This document shows, piece by piece, positions 1-8,724 of a stretch of 64,000 nt of DNA (within the stretch, counting starts at the first letter, position 1; every line of letters begins with the position of its first letter). The DNA is from an uncultured Lachnospiraceae bacterium (GTDB lineage: Bacteria > Bacillota > Clostridia > Lachnospirales > Lachnospiraceae): positions 18,293-82,292 of the forward strand of contig CAJUHQ010000002.1 in assembly GCA_910586095.1 (NCBI GenBank), given 5' to 3'. The notes under the pieces are model-generated. The model was not told the origin of the DNA, did not search any database, and was given only the letters and a program-made list of their open reading frames with translations. The position numbers and the translations under genes were made by a program.

Positions 1-1174
1 CAATAGGATGATCCATCACAAAAGTTGGCTGAATCAAATGTTCCTCTACAAATTCCTCAAAGAAGCGGTTTAAAATATCACCTTTTTTATGCTTGTCTTC
101 AAATTCTACATGCTTTTCTTTTGCGATTGCGCGTGCTTCCTCTATTGTATGAATCTCATGGAAATCCACACCTGCATATTTCTTAACTGCGTCCACCATT
201 GTGATGCGCTCGAATGGCTTTGACAAATCCATCTCGTGCTCTCCATAGGTCAAAATAGCAGTTCCAGTAACTTCTTTTGCCACATAACGATATAGATTTT
301 CTGTCAAATCCATCATACCATGATAATCTGTATAAGCCTGATATAACTCCATCAGAGTAAATTCAGGATTGTGTCGTGTATCTAATCCCTCATTGCGAAA
401 AACACGTCCAATCTCATACACGCGCTCCATTCCACCCACGATCAATCTCTTTAAATAAAGCTCTAGCGATATCCTCAATTTTAAGTCCTCGTCGAGCGCA
501 TTAAAGTGTGTCTCAAAAGGGCGTGCCGCCGCACCGCCTGCATTGGATACAAGCATTGGCGTCTCTACTTCCATAAATCCCTGGCTGTCTAAATATCTGC
601 GAATACTTGAGAGTACTTTAGAACGCTTAATAAAGGTATCACGAACTTCTGTATTCATAATAAGATCAACATATCTTTGACGGTATCGGATATCTGTGTC
701 TGTCAGACCATGAAACTTTTCAGGAAGAATCTGCAAGCTTTTTGATAATAGTGTCACAGATGAAGCATGGACTGACATCTCACCCGTCTTTGTCTTAAAG
801 ACCTCTCCGCTAATGCCGAGAATATCGCCCACATCATACTTCTTAAAATCAGCATAACAATCTTCGCCAATGCTATCTCTTGCCACATAACACTGAATAT
901 TTCCCTGCACATCCTGCACATTACAAAAAGAAGCCTTTCCCATAACGCGTTTAAACATCATACGCCCTGCTATAGTGACTTGTTTTCCCTCTAGCTGATC
1001 AAAATCATCTTTGATCTGTTGACTGTGGTGCGTAACATCAAACTTTGTAATTAAAAAAGGATCTTTTCCCGCCTCCTGTAAAGCGGTAAGTTTTTCACGA
1101 CGCACCTTCAAAAGCTGATTGATATCCTGTTGCTGGTTGTTCTTCTCCTGATTGTTGTTCTGTCCCTGTGACAC
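1..1174 (-). CDS. lysS: Lysyl-tRNA synthetase, class II (3' part cut by window edge)
   Basis: Charges tRNA-Lys with lysine in the cytoplasm. About 391 N-terminal residues are visible; the family is usually near 500, so the C-terminal catalytic part lies beyond the left edge. An OB-fold anticodon-binding region comes first. The class II motif 2 is readable at about 361-420 as FRNEGLDTRHNPEFT, the conserved LysS form with the ATP-contacting Arg. The start is taken as GTG at 1174 because AGGAG lies 8-9 bases upstream and no better ATG fits. The first residues are Gln/Asn-rich. It follows greA by 15 bases, so the two probably share the promoter at 1879-1907. Identification is firm. Confidence 0.95.
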   Translation of the reverse strand, partial: MSQGQNNNQEKNNQQQDINQLLKVRREKLTALQEAGKDPFLITKFDVTHHSQQIKDDFDQLEGKQVTIAGRMMFKRVMGKASFCNVQDVQGNIQCYVARDSIGEDCYADFKKYDVGDILGISGEVFKTKTGEMSVHASSVTLLSKSLQILPEKFHGLTDTDIRYRQRYVDLIMNTEVRDTFIKRSKVLSSIRRYLDSQGFMEVETPMLVSNAGGAAARPFETHFNALDEDLKLRISLELYLKRLIVGGMERVYEIGRVFRNEGLDTRHNPEFTLMELYQAYTDYHGMMDLTENLYRYVAKEVTGTAILTYGEHEMDLSKPFERITMVDAVKKYAGVDFHEIHTIEEARAIAKEKHVEFEDKHKKGDILNRFFEEFVEEHLIQPTFVMDHPI

Positions 1175-1189
1175 GTAATCTTCTCCTTT

Positions 1190-1681
1190 CTATACTTCTG
1201 GCCTATAAATATTCAAAATTGTATATTCAATGACGCCTGCTGGTGCTTCCACTGTAACAATATCACCTTTTCTAGCACCCAAAAGCGCCTTTCCTAGCGG
1301 CGACTCATTTGAAATTTTACCTTTTAGACTGTTTGCCTCTGTAGCACCGACAATCTTAAACTCCATCTCATCTTCAAACTCGTTATCCTTTACTTTCACA
1401 GCCAGTCCAAAGCTAACTTTCTCAAGGTTGTGGTCATCATCCTCCATATCCACAACTTCTACATTTTTTAAGATCTTCTCGAGCTCTTCAATTCTCGCTT
1501 CGATATCGCGCTGCTCATCCTTTGCCGCATCGTACTCTGCATTCTCTGATAAATCACCCTGTTCTCTGGCTTCCTTAATTTTCTGAGCAACTTCCTTTCT
1601 CTTGATTACTTTGAGTTCATGCAACTCATCCTCATATCGTTTCAATCCTTCGCGCGTCAATAAATTTTTCTTTGTTTCCAT
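1190..1681 (-). CDS. greA: Transcription elongation factor GreA
   Basis: Rescues backtracked RNA polymerase by stimulating transcript cleavage. The 163-residue length is normal for GreA. The N-terminal antiparallel coiled coil (about 10-75) carries the family signature GDLSENAEYDAAKDEQ, with the acidic tip residues that enter the polymerase secondary channel. The C-terminal FKBP-like domain ends with SPLGKALLGARKGDIV. The start is the ATG at 1681 (METKKN); an in-frame upstream ATG six codons earlier lacks a suitable Shine-Dalgarno, whereas AAAGGG precedes 1681. It is the first gene of a greA-lysS unit. Confidence 0.96.
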   Translation of the reverse strand: METKKNLLTREGLKRYEDELHELKVIKRKEVAQKIKEAREQGDLSENAEYDAAKDEQRDIEARIEELEKILKNVEVVDMEDDDHNLEKVSFGLAVKVKDNEFEDEMEFKIVGATEANSLKGKISNESPLGKALLGARKGDIVTVEAPAGVIEYTILNIYRPEV

Positions 1682-1878
1682 GAATTTACACCCTTTCACA
1701 ATCTTTTTACTTCAAAACCATAATGGACAAATTTTAGCCTCGATACAGGCTTGTACTCACAGCGTTATAAGCACTTAGCCATTCATTTCATTCATAAAAA
1801 TAGTTCACGTACTTTTATGCAGCTTTATACGCCTTTTCATTAATAGTTCAAAACTTCTATTATCCCATAAACTCTGAT

Positions 1879-1907
1879 ATTATAGTATTTTTTAACTGCT
1901 CTGTCAA
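1879..1907 (-). promoter_or_regulatory. Sigma-A promoter for greA-lysS
   Basis: Read on the minus strand: TTGACA (1902-1907), 17-base spacer, TATAAT (1879-1884), both boxes perfect. It gives a leader of about 190 bases before greA. The rest of the 346-base gap between dusB and greA (1682-2027) shows no gene or clear terminator. Confidence 0.85.
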
Positions 1908-2027
1908 GGTTCTATCCCATGCAATTGCCAATCCCCCGCAAAAGTAGAGAAACTCCTGTCTAACATGCTAAAAATACGTGTACTACCACTAATAAAGACC
2001 TTTACCTTTTACGCGTATCTGACACAC

Positions 2028-3023
2028 CTACTCCGATTCGCTCATAAATATTTTTCTGATCGCCTCTTCGAGCTGTGCAAACGTTTCCATTTCATTTACC
2101 ATCCGCCGAAGCCTTGCCGAATGTGGAAGTCCCGCTGTATACCAGGCCACATGTTTTCGCATCTCGCGTACAGCTATATACTCTTTCTTATATGCAAGCT
2201 GTATTGTACTATGGCGCATAATTGTATCTCCAATTTGTTGTTTCGTTGGCCTTGGAGGTAAGTTGCCTGTATCTAAATACGCATTAATCTCACTAAAAAT
2301 CCACGGGTTTCCGCGGCATGCACGCCCTACCATAATCCCATCACAACCCGTCTGCTCAATTAATTGTGCTGCGCAAAAAGCATCTGTGACATCACCATTC
2401 CCAATCACAGGAATGGACACCGCTTCTTTTACCTTTTGAATAATCTCCCAATCCGCTGCTCCTGCATAGTATTGTTCCCTAGTTCTGCCATGTACTGTTA
2501 TAGCCGCCGCACCATTTTCTTCAGCTATTTTTGCGATCTCTACCGCATTGATATGGTTTTCATCAAAACCCTTTCTAATTTTTACTGTAACAGGCTTTTG
2601 AATAGCATGAGAGACTGCATAGATAATTTCTCCTGCTAATTTTGGTTCCAGCATCAATGCACTTCCCTCATAATTGTTCACCACTTTGGGAACAGGACAT
2701 CCCATATTAATATCCAATATTGCAAAAGGACGGTCCTCAATATACTTGGCCGCCTCTGCCATAATCTCTGGCTCTGAACCAAACAATTGTAAGGATACTG
2801 GCACTTCGTCAGGATGTATCTCCATCAAGGACTCTGTATTTTTGTTTCTATATTGTATGGCTTTGGCACTAACCATTTCTGTGCACACAAGCCCTGCTTT
2901 CTGTTCTTTACAAAGCAATCTAAATGGAAGATCTGTAATCCCTGCCATAGGCGCTACTATTACGTTATTTTGAAGAATGACATCTCCAATCTTTATCTGT
3001 CTGTCATCGGTTATTTTTTTCAT
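2028..3023 (-). CDS. dusB: tRNA-dihydrouridine synthase, DusB type
   Basis: FMN-dependent reduction of uridine to dihydrouridine in tRNA D-loops. The 331-residue protein begins its TIM barrel with NNVIVAPMAGITDLPFR. The catalytic cysteine is in DINMGCPVPKV (Cys109). FMN/phosphate-binding segments IPVIGNGDV and GIMVGRACRGNPWIF follow, with a helical tRNA-binding C-terminus. Its start overlaps the 3' end of coaX by 20 bases, indicating co-transcription and probable translational coupling with coaX. The Shine-Dalgarno GGAGG lies about 15 bases upstream, rather far, but no other start fits. Confidence 0.95.
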   Translation of the reverse strand: MKKITDDRQIKIGDVILQNNVIVAPMAGITDLPFRLLCKEQKAGLVCTEMVSAKAIQYRNKNTESLMEIHPDEVPVSLQLFGSEPEIMAEAAKYIEDRPFAILDINMGCPVPKVVNNYEGSALMLEPKLAGEIIYAVSHAIQKPVTVKIRKGFDENHINAVEIAKIAEENGAAAITVHGRTREQYYAGAADWEIIQKVKEAVSIPVIGNGDVTDAFCAAQLIEQTGCDGIMVGRACRGNPWIFSEINAYLDTGNLPPRPTKQQIGDTIMRHSTIQLAYKKEYIAVREMRKHVAWYTAGLPHSARLRRMVNEMETFAQLEEAIRKIFMSESE

Positions 3024-3774
3024 AGATAATTCTGAGTCCCTCCAGGGTCAACGCGCTATTGTACTCCTGTATCATATCGGTTTCAGCAGATATAATACGT
3101 CCAAGTCCTCCAGTGGCAACCACCTTCAGATCCTCATAATTCGTCTCTTTTTTTACTCGCTGAATAATGTACTCTGTCTGACCAATCTGACCATACACCA
3201 ATCCCGCCTGCATACTAGAAATTGTCTCCTGGGCCAAAATCGATGCTGGCTTTTTGATCTCAACCTCTGGAAGCCTTGCAGTATCCTCCCACATTGCTTT
3301 TGCTGACATACGAATACCAGGTGCTGTTATCCCAGCACAAAAACTACCTTCTGCATTGACAAGATCATAGGTGGTGGCTGTTCCAAAATCAATCACAAGT
3401 ACAGGCCCTCCATACAATTCATATGCGGCAACTGCGTCTACTATTCTATCTGAACCAATTTCACGTGGATTTTCTGTCACAATCCGTATCCCAGTTTTGA
3501 TCCCTGCTCCAACAATCAGCAATCTTTCCTTCACATAGCGTTTAATCCCACTTGTAAGCGAGTGCATTACGTTGGGCACAACACTCGCAACAATTGTGCC
3601 TTCAATCTGTTCTGTGCGAATATTATTTTTAAATAATAGCTCTGTGATTAATACACCATACTCATCTGAAGTGCGTGGTGTCTTTGACATCAGCCGAAAG
3701 GTGGTTACCAGCTCCTTTTTCTTGTACACCCCAAATGTAATATTGGTATTTCCCACATCAATGACCAAAATCAT
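3004..3774 (-). CDS. coaX: Type III pantothenate kinase
   Basis: Phosphorylates pantothenate in the first step of coenzyme A synthesis. The 256-residue length is typical of CoaX. ASKHA-fold motifs are visible: phosphate loop DVGNTN (6-11), GSDR (107-110; GADR is common in the family) and the second phosphate motif DFGTATT (129-135). AGGAG precedes the ATG. It overlaps dusB downstream and follows the DUF6145-type gene by 79 bases, in a birA-DUF6145-coaX-dusB run. Neighbouring birA and coaX join biotin-dependent and CoA metabolism. Confidence 0.96.
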   Translation of the reverse strand: MILVIDVGNTNITFGVYKKKELVTTFRLMSKTPRTSDEYGVLITELLFKNNIRTEQIEGTIVASVVPNVMHSLTSGIKRYVKERLLIVGAGIKTGIRIVTENPREIGSDRIVDAVAAYELYGGPVLVIDFGTATTYDLVNAEGSFCAGITAPGIRMSAKAMWEDTARLPEVEIKKPASILAQETISSMQAGLVYGQIGQTEYIIQRVKKETNYEDLKVVATGGLGRIISAETDMIQEYNSALTLEGLRIIYEKNNR

Positions 3775-3853
3775 GTTCTACTCTCCTACTCTATGATTGT
3801 TATTCATCCCTGCACACTAACTCCTATTTGCCTAATAACACAGCAAACACCAT

Positions 3854-4213
3854 TCACTTACCTTCATCAAGCAAGATCTCCATTGGTTCATGGAGTATAA
3901 ATATCCTGTAATAGAGACTAAGTGACTCTAAAAGCTCCTGCCGTTGCCTGCGTATCTCTCCCACTAATAGCCCACTGCTAATCTCGTCATACAATATATC
4001 CTCCTCGTAGGCGTCTGTCTCTATGCTTACACTACCATCCTCCTCAAAAACAAGAGTAAACACTCCTCCCACTTCTTCCGTAAACAACACACATATAATA
4101 TGCAGTTCTTCTTTTATTGAATCAGGAATTTTACTAAATTTTTCATTAAAATAATATTTCTGTTCATAGGCATTTGCTCCACAAAGCACAATGCGCTCAC
4201 TGCCTTTTATCAT
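3854..4213 (-). CDS. DUF6145 family protein, function unknown
   Basis: Small soluble protein of 119 residues with no signal peptide or membrane segment. I recognise the pattern of a Lachnospiraceae family I recall as DUF6145, from the N-terminal IVLCGANAYEQKYYFNE and the central CVLFTEEVGGVFTLVF. The fold looks mixed alpha/beta with an acidic middle and a helical C-terminus. It lies between birA and coaX on the same strand, so it probably belongs to that operon. GGGAG lies about 13 bases before the chosen ATG. No biochemical function can be assigned from sequence. Confidence 0.75.
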   Translation of the reverse strand: MIKGSERIVLCGANAYEQKYYFNEKFSKIPDSIKEELHIICVLFTEEVGGVFTLVFEEDGSVSIETDAYEEDILYDEISSGLLVGEIRRQRQELLESLSLYYRIFILHEPMEILLDEGK

Positions 4214-4357
4214 ACTTTTTACCCATACTCCCTCAAAGGTCTAGAAATTTTGTACACAGATATCACTTTTTGCCTGCATGAATACTATTATAGTACTATC
4301 TAACTCATATTTAGAGATCTGCTTTGCCTATTTTTTAATACTACTTGTTCTTATTCT

Positions 4358-5353
4358 TTATATCGCATAACCATACACTCCGCGCACTGACACTTCTCCT
4401 GCATAGACTAAAACGGTTTTGCCGTCACTCTCACGCACCACAATCAATTCGCCCTTTTCATTGATCCCTTGTGCGACTCCATTGTACTCTCCCTGTGGAT
4501 CTAACACGCGCACTTGCCTGCCACAATTTACTAAATCACGATTGTATCGCTCTACAAGCTCTGCTAAGCTCCATTGCTTTTCAAATAATTCATATATCTT
4601 CTCAAAATGATACATAACACGTGCTACTAACTGCGCACGATTATAGTGCACACCATTCTCTAAATAGAGCGACGTTGCCTTATCTTGAATATCCTCTGCA
4701 AATGTAGTCTGATTTACATTGATACCCGTTCCAATCACAACATAGTGAATACCATCTAGTTCTGCGCTCATCTCTGTAAGAATACCACAAACTTTTTTGT
4801 TGTTAATCACAATATCATTGGGCCATTTGATACCACAACTTGCCTTCGTAATCTCCTTTAACGCCTCTAATACTGCCATTGCCATCACTAGAGTCAACGC
4901 AGAAGCTTTTTCTGGATGACATGAAGGTCTAAGTAGCAATGACATATAAATATTTTGTCCTTCTGGCGCTTCCCAATTGTGTCCGCGGCGCCCTCTTCCT
5001 GCTGTTTGCATATCAGCAACCACAAGCAAGCCAGCGTCTTCACCAGACTCTGCTAATTCCTTTGCATCAATGTTTGTGGAAGTTGTCTTGTTGCGAAATA
5101 CTAGCTTTTTTCCTATCCACTTCGTATCCATATAACTAATAATTGCTGCTTTTGAAAACACTTCTGTATCCTTGTCCTCCACAAGTCGATAGCCCTTATT
5201 ATTTTGTGCCTCGATGATAAACCCTTCCTTCTCTAGTTGCTTGATCGCTTTCCACACTGCTGTGCGCGACACTCCATACTGTGCACAAAGCTCTTGTCCA
5301 CTCACATATCCATCTGCATCACGAAGCCTTTTTAAAATCTCCTCATTCTTCAC
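4358..5353 (-). CDS. birA: Bifunctional biotin ligase / biotin repressor BirA
   Basis: Makes biotinyl-AMP, transfers biotin to carboxylases such as the acetyl-CoA carboxylase carrier protein, and represses biotin genes through its N-terminal winged helix (SGQELCAQYGVSRTAVWKAI, residues 18-37). The ligase domain holds the biotinyl-AMP loop GRGRRGH (about 119-125) and KWPND (about 176-180). A C-terminal SH3-like domain follows. I start it at GTG 5353 because GGGGG lies 5 bases upstream; in-frame ATG and TTG codons up to 5374 lack any Shine-Dalgarno and fall inside a palindromic repeat. That repeat appears to supply the ribosome binding site. Confidence 0.93.
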   Translation of the reverse strand: MKNEEILKRLRDADGYVSGQELCAQYGVSRTAVWKAIKQLEKEGFIIEAQNNKGYRLVEDKDTEVFSKAAIISYMDTKWIGKKLVFRNKTTSTNIDAKELAESGEDAGLLVVADMQTAGRGRRGHNWEAPEGQNIYMSLLLRPSCHPEKASALTLVMAMAVLEALKEITKASCGIKWPNDIVINNKKVCGILTEMSAELDGIHYVVIGTGINVNQTTFAEDIQDKATSLYLENGVHYNRAQLVARVMYHFEKIYELFEKQWSLAELVERYNRDLVNCGRQVRVLDPQGEYNGVAQGINEKGELIVVRESDGKTVLVYAGEVSVRGVYGYAI

Positions 5354-5596
5354 ACTAACCCCCATGTCGCGCAAAGCTGCGACTCAAATCATGGACGTGA
5401 AAAAAGTCTGCTATGCAGACTTAGTACTTCTGCGTGAAGCAGCCTTTGCTGCAAACGAAAACTGCCACAGGCAGTTAGAAGTACTTTTCACGCTAACTCC
5501 CGCTTGCCCGCTTTTGCGGGCTCTTCAATCAAGATAAGTGAAATTTTAATTTCACTTTAACTCCCATTCGCCCGCTTTTGCGGGCTCTTGCCGATA
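5344..5596. repeat. Palindromic repeat cluster (family A) with a branched element
   Basis: Three modules lie side by side. The first (about 5352-5390) has the linker CTAACCCCCAT and a GTCGC/GCGAC hairpin, and overlaps the birA start. The second (5396-5492) is branched: outer stem CGTGAAAA/TTTTCACG, hairpin AAGTCTGC/GCAGACTT (5404-5422), then stem AGTACTTCT/AGAAGTACT enclosing two small hairpins. The third (5493-5596) has two CTAACTCCC- or TAACTCCCAT-type linkers, each followed by GCCCGC/GCGGGC with a TTTT loop, separated by a GTGAAATT/AATTTCAC hairpin. It fills the argF-birA gap and may also stop argF transcription. Confidence 0.8.
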
Positions 5597-5599
5597 CCT

Positions 5600-6589
5600 T
5601 TAGTTTCCTAATGTTGCTGCCATTACTGCCTTAATGGTATGCATGCGATTTTCTGCCTCATCAAACACAAGAGATCGCTCTGATTCAAACACCTCGTCTG
5701 TCACCTCAAGCTCTGTAAATCCATATTTCTCGCCTTGAGTCTTTCCGATCTTAGTCTTAAGATCATGAAAAGCTGGGAGACAATGCAAAAAGACCGCTTG
5801 CTCTCCTGCATTGGCCATCACTGCACTTGTAACCTTGTAGGGTGCAAGTACTTTGATACGTTCCTCCCATATTGCTTCTGGCTCCCCCATTGAAACCCAT
5901 ACATCTGTGTAGATGACATCCACACCTTTTGTTCCTACCTCTACATCTTCTGTAAGAGTGATCGTTGCACCAGATTTTTGTGCATACTCATTACACTCAG
6001 CTACCAGAGCATCGTTAGGAAAATAGTCCTTTGCAGTGCATGCGGTAAAGTGCATGCCAAGCTTTGCACAGACAATCATCAAAGAGTTCCCCATGTTATA
6101 ACGTGCATCCCCCATGTACGTCAACTTGATTCCTTGCAAATGTCCAAAGTGCTCACGAATAGTCAACATATCTGCAAGCATTTGTGTAGGATGATACTCA
6201 TTCGTAAGACCATTCCATACAGGCACTCCCGCATAACGTGCAAGCTCCTCCACAATCGACTGTTCAAAACCGCGATATTCTATTCCTTCATACATTCTGC
6301 CAAGTACTCTTGCAGTATCTGCTATTGACTCTTTCTTGCCAATCTGAGAAACAGATGGGTCCAAATATGTAGCTCCCATTCCTAAATCGTGTGCCGCCAC
6401 CTCGAACGAACAACGTGTACGCGTACTAGTCTTCTCAAAAATAAGGGCAACATTCTTTCCCCGAAGCGTATCATGTGGTATACCTTTTTTCTTTTTGTCC
6501 TTATACTCTGCCGCCAAATCAATAAGATACAGGATTTCCTCCGGTGTGAAATCCTTCAACGTCAAAAAATTGCGTCCTTTTAAATCCAT
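5600..6589 (-). CDS. argF: Ornithine carbamoyltransferase
   Basis: Condenses carbamoyl phosphate with ornithine to citrulline in arginine synthesis (or the reverse step in arginine catabolism). The 329-residue product has the carbamoyl-phosphate motif STRTR (55-59), EYHPTQ, and the C-terminal HCLPAFHD with the catalytic Cys of the ornithine-binding loop. An open frame runs 34 codons further upstream, but the ATG at 6589 is preceded by AAGGAGG at an ideal distance and begins with the family's MDLKGRNFLTLKDF-type N-terminus. It stands alone between two intergenic regions. Anabolic versus catabolic role cannot be decided. Confidence 0.94.
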   Translation of the reverse strand: MDLKGRNFLTLKDFTPEEILYLIDLAAEYKDKKKKGIPHDTLRGKNVALIFEKTSTRTRCSFEVAAHDLGMGATYLDPSVSQIGKKESIADTARVLGRMYEGIEYRGFEQSIVEELARYAGVPVWNGLTNEYHPTQMLADMLTIREHFGHLQGIKLTYMGDARYNMGNSLMIVCAKLGMHFTACTAKDYFPNDALVAECNEYAQKSGATITLTEDVEVGTKGVDVIYTDVWVSMGEPEAIWEERIKVLAPYKVTSAVMANAGEQAVFLHCLPAFHDLKTKIGKTQGEKYGFTELEVTDEVFESERSLVFDEAENRMHTIKAVMAATLGN

Positions 6590-6770
6590 TTTTATACCTC
6601 CTTGCATACTTTGACCTGTATCTGAACCCATAGTTTGAAAGCGGCCTTCCTTCAAACTCATATGCGCTGCATTTTTAATATACAGCCCCATCTATAGTTT
6701 AAAAGCGGCCTTCTTTTATATTTTCTACCTTTTTCATTTCAGTTTTCTATAAAACTTCAACTTATCGAAT

Positions 6771-6799
6771 ATAATACCACAAATATTGTTCTAAGACAA
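6771..6799 (-). promoter_or_regulatory. Probable sigma-A promoter for argF
   Basis: Minus strand TTGTCT (6794-6799), 17-base spacer, TATTAT (6771-6776). It gives a leader of about 175 bases. Within that leader the segment AAAGCGGCCTTC occurs twice (around 6640 and 6700). No convincing ARG box was found. Confidence 0.6.
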
Positions 6800-7091
6800 T
6801 AACCCTCTAGAGACATTCCTGGTTCCTTATGACATTTATTGCATTTCAAATTTGATTCTATAGTTTATCCCTATCTTATGAACTAGAACACAATAACACA
6901 TTATTATCTAACTAGCAACATGTACTTTCTCCATTTGAAATATAACTACCTCTCACCACCAAAACTCAGAGTATTTATTAGTCTACTGACAGTTCTTTTT
7001 CTGGGTGCCTATGCAATCAAGTAGCGACTTATGCGTCGGATGCGGGCAGATTTAGCTGCATATCTTTTTTCTGCGTCCGTGTGCATAAAGA
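6800..7091. other. Gene-free intergenic stretch
   Basis: AT-rich spacer between argF and the sleB-like gene. I see no gene, RNA structure or repeat here beyond the terminator just to its right. Confidence 0.5.
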
Positions 7092-7118
7092 AAGCGCAAT
7101 CCGTTATAGATTGCGCTT
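7092..7118 (-). terminator. Terminator of the SleB-type hydrolase gene
   Basis: Stem AAGCGCAATC / GATTGCGCTT with a short loop, followed on the minus strand by TTCTTT. It lies 22 bases past the stop codon. Confidence 0.75.
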
Positions 7119-7140
7119 GTTATTTATTAATCTTTGTATA

Positions 7141-8328
7141 TTACCAGAATACATGATTACCAATAACCAATCCTTGCTGGTTTCCAACTCTTCTAAAATG
7201 AAGTGCATCTCCGACATTGCATCTACCGTTGATAGCCTCCTGTGCTGCTTGCATACAAGATGCGTTAGTCGTTTTATTTAATATGAGCGATTCCATTTTT
7301 CCTTTTGATGCAGGTGCAAACTGTCCAGATGCATAAATTACTTCTGTGATGGTGTTTGGGTATCCGCTGCACCGCACGCGATTCATAACCACTGCGCCTA
7401 CAGCAACTTGCCCTTCATAAGGTTCACCACCTGCTTCACACTGAATCAATGCTCCCAAAATTTCAAGCTCTGTTGCAGAAGCAAGCACTGCTTCCTTTTG
7501 CACGTTTCTAGCTTCTTGAGCCTTTGCTGATGCCGCACGCGCTTTTTCCGCTGCCTTTGCTGCTTCTTCCTCTCTCTTACGAATGGTTTCCATAGACTCG
7601 GCTGTATCAATGTCAAATGTGACCTTAACATACTCTGCGGATACATAACCTGTAGCCCCTTCATAGCTGACCTTGACCCAATCGCCCTCCTCAGCAATCG
7701 CCTCTACGGCCTCTCCATTCGCTAAAAGTCCAAGAATTCCAGCGGAAGTACTAGCTTCCTTTCTAACACGTAATGTTTCTGTATTAGAACAAGCCGTAAG
7801 AATTCCTACTTCCTTTGCTAACTCCTCAGCCTCTTTTCCAAAATAGAGGTACTCATTCTTCACCCAGCCAATTACATCGCCAGACTGAAGCTTCGTCCAT
7901 CCGTCTTTTCTCTCTAAAATATCTCCGCCACAATCCTTATAAAGCACTCCTAGCTTCTCCGAATCCTGGTCGGCGTCCTGTCGTATATTCACATACTGAT
8001 TCACATTTGCCATTACAAACGTTGACTGTTCCTGCGGCTGTACAATTACCTCTGGTATACGATTGTTTCTTGCAAATGTAATGAGCTCTTCTTTGTTCAT
8101 GGAAATTTCTGCATCTAATACATTCGCTGCACCGGCTGTCGTCACCAGCTCACTCGTCTTATCTGCTGAATTCATCTTGTCTAATGTGGCTTCCTGCTTT
8201 TTGCCTATACCATCCGTAATCTTTGCTGTGATATCAGCCGCCTTGATGTTAAATGGTATAGAGACAAACGCGGTCGTAACTGCTATAACGCACAACAGAT
8301 ATTTCCACCTTTCGCAATTTGTCTTCAT
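7141..8328 (-). CDS. Secreted SH3-domain cell wall hydrolase, SleB type
   Basis: A 395-residue exported wall enzyme. A signal peptide spans about 1-30, ending near NIKA. Two bacterial SH3 domains follow (about 107-162 and 175-236), then an Ala/Glu/Arg-rich coiled linker (about 243-285). The C-terminal hydrolase domain (about 290-395) has the SleB/CwlJ pattern: CEAGGEPYEGQVAVGAVVMN with the catalytic Glu, and the ending HFRRVGNQQGLVIGNHVFW. Full SleB enzymes act on spore cortex muramic-lactam peptidoglycan. SH3-bearing versions may act on vegetative wall, so a spore role is not proven. It is monocistronic, with its own terminator. Confidence 0.88.
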   Translation of the reverse strand: MKTNCERWKYLLCVIAVTTAFVSIPFNIKAADITAKITDGIGKKQEATLDKMNSADKTSELVTTAGAANVLDAEISMNKEELITFARNNRIPEVIVQPQEQSTFVMANVNQYVNIRQDADQDSEKLGVLYKDCGGDILERKDGWTKLQSGDVIGWVKNEYLYFGKEAEELAKEVGILTACSNTETLRVRKEASTSAGILGLLANGEAVEAIAEEGDWVKVSYEGATGYVSAEYVKVTFDIDTAESMETIRKREEEAAKAAEKARAASAKAQEARNVQKEAVLASATELEILGALIQCEAGGEPYEGQVAVGAVVMNRVRCSGYPNTITEVIYASGQFAPASKGKMESLILNKTTNASCMQAAQEAINGRCNVGDALHFRRVGNQQGLVIGNHVFW

Positions 8329-8561
8329 TTCCTCTCCATTTTCCTTTCAATTCTTTTATTGTGAAAGTCCAAAAACCTTCGTACACACGTCAAACTCTTC
8401 GACTTTATGTATGATTGTTCCCAGAAATTTCCACTTTTATTCATGAAATGACTGTACAATAAATTCTTTTTCTTTTGTAACAAAATAAATATTAGTTTTA
8501 CGTTTTTGCAACAAATGTTACGTAAATATTAACATCTATTACGTTTTCATATGATAGCAAA

Positions 8562-8590
8562 GAGTTCGCGACTTGTCAAGTTGCGAACTC
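8562..8590 (-). terminator. Terminator hairpin downstream of proC
   Basis: Near-perfect stem GAGTTCGC-ACTT / AAGT-GCGAACTC with a short loop, in the 396-base gap between the SleB gene and proC. The T-rich tract is weak on the minus strand (TTTGCT), so it is a modest terminator for proC. The rest of the gap (8329-8724) has no gene; promoter elements of the SleB gene must lie here but no strong boxes stand out. Confidence 0.55.
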
Positions 8591-8724
8591 CTGTTATTTT
8601 ATAAAATATGCAAAAAAATAGAATATCAATAGTTATTTTTAGTAAATACCTCCATATCTTTCTTCATTTCTACTACATACATCCCACTCTTACAACTACA
8701 ATACAAATCATCTTTTTCTATCTC

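Noticed and set aside
6640..6770. ARG box upstream of argF
   Set aside because: No stretch close enough to the ArgR consensus was seen.
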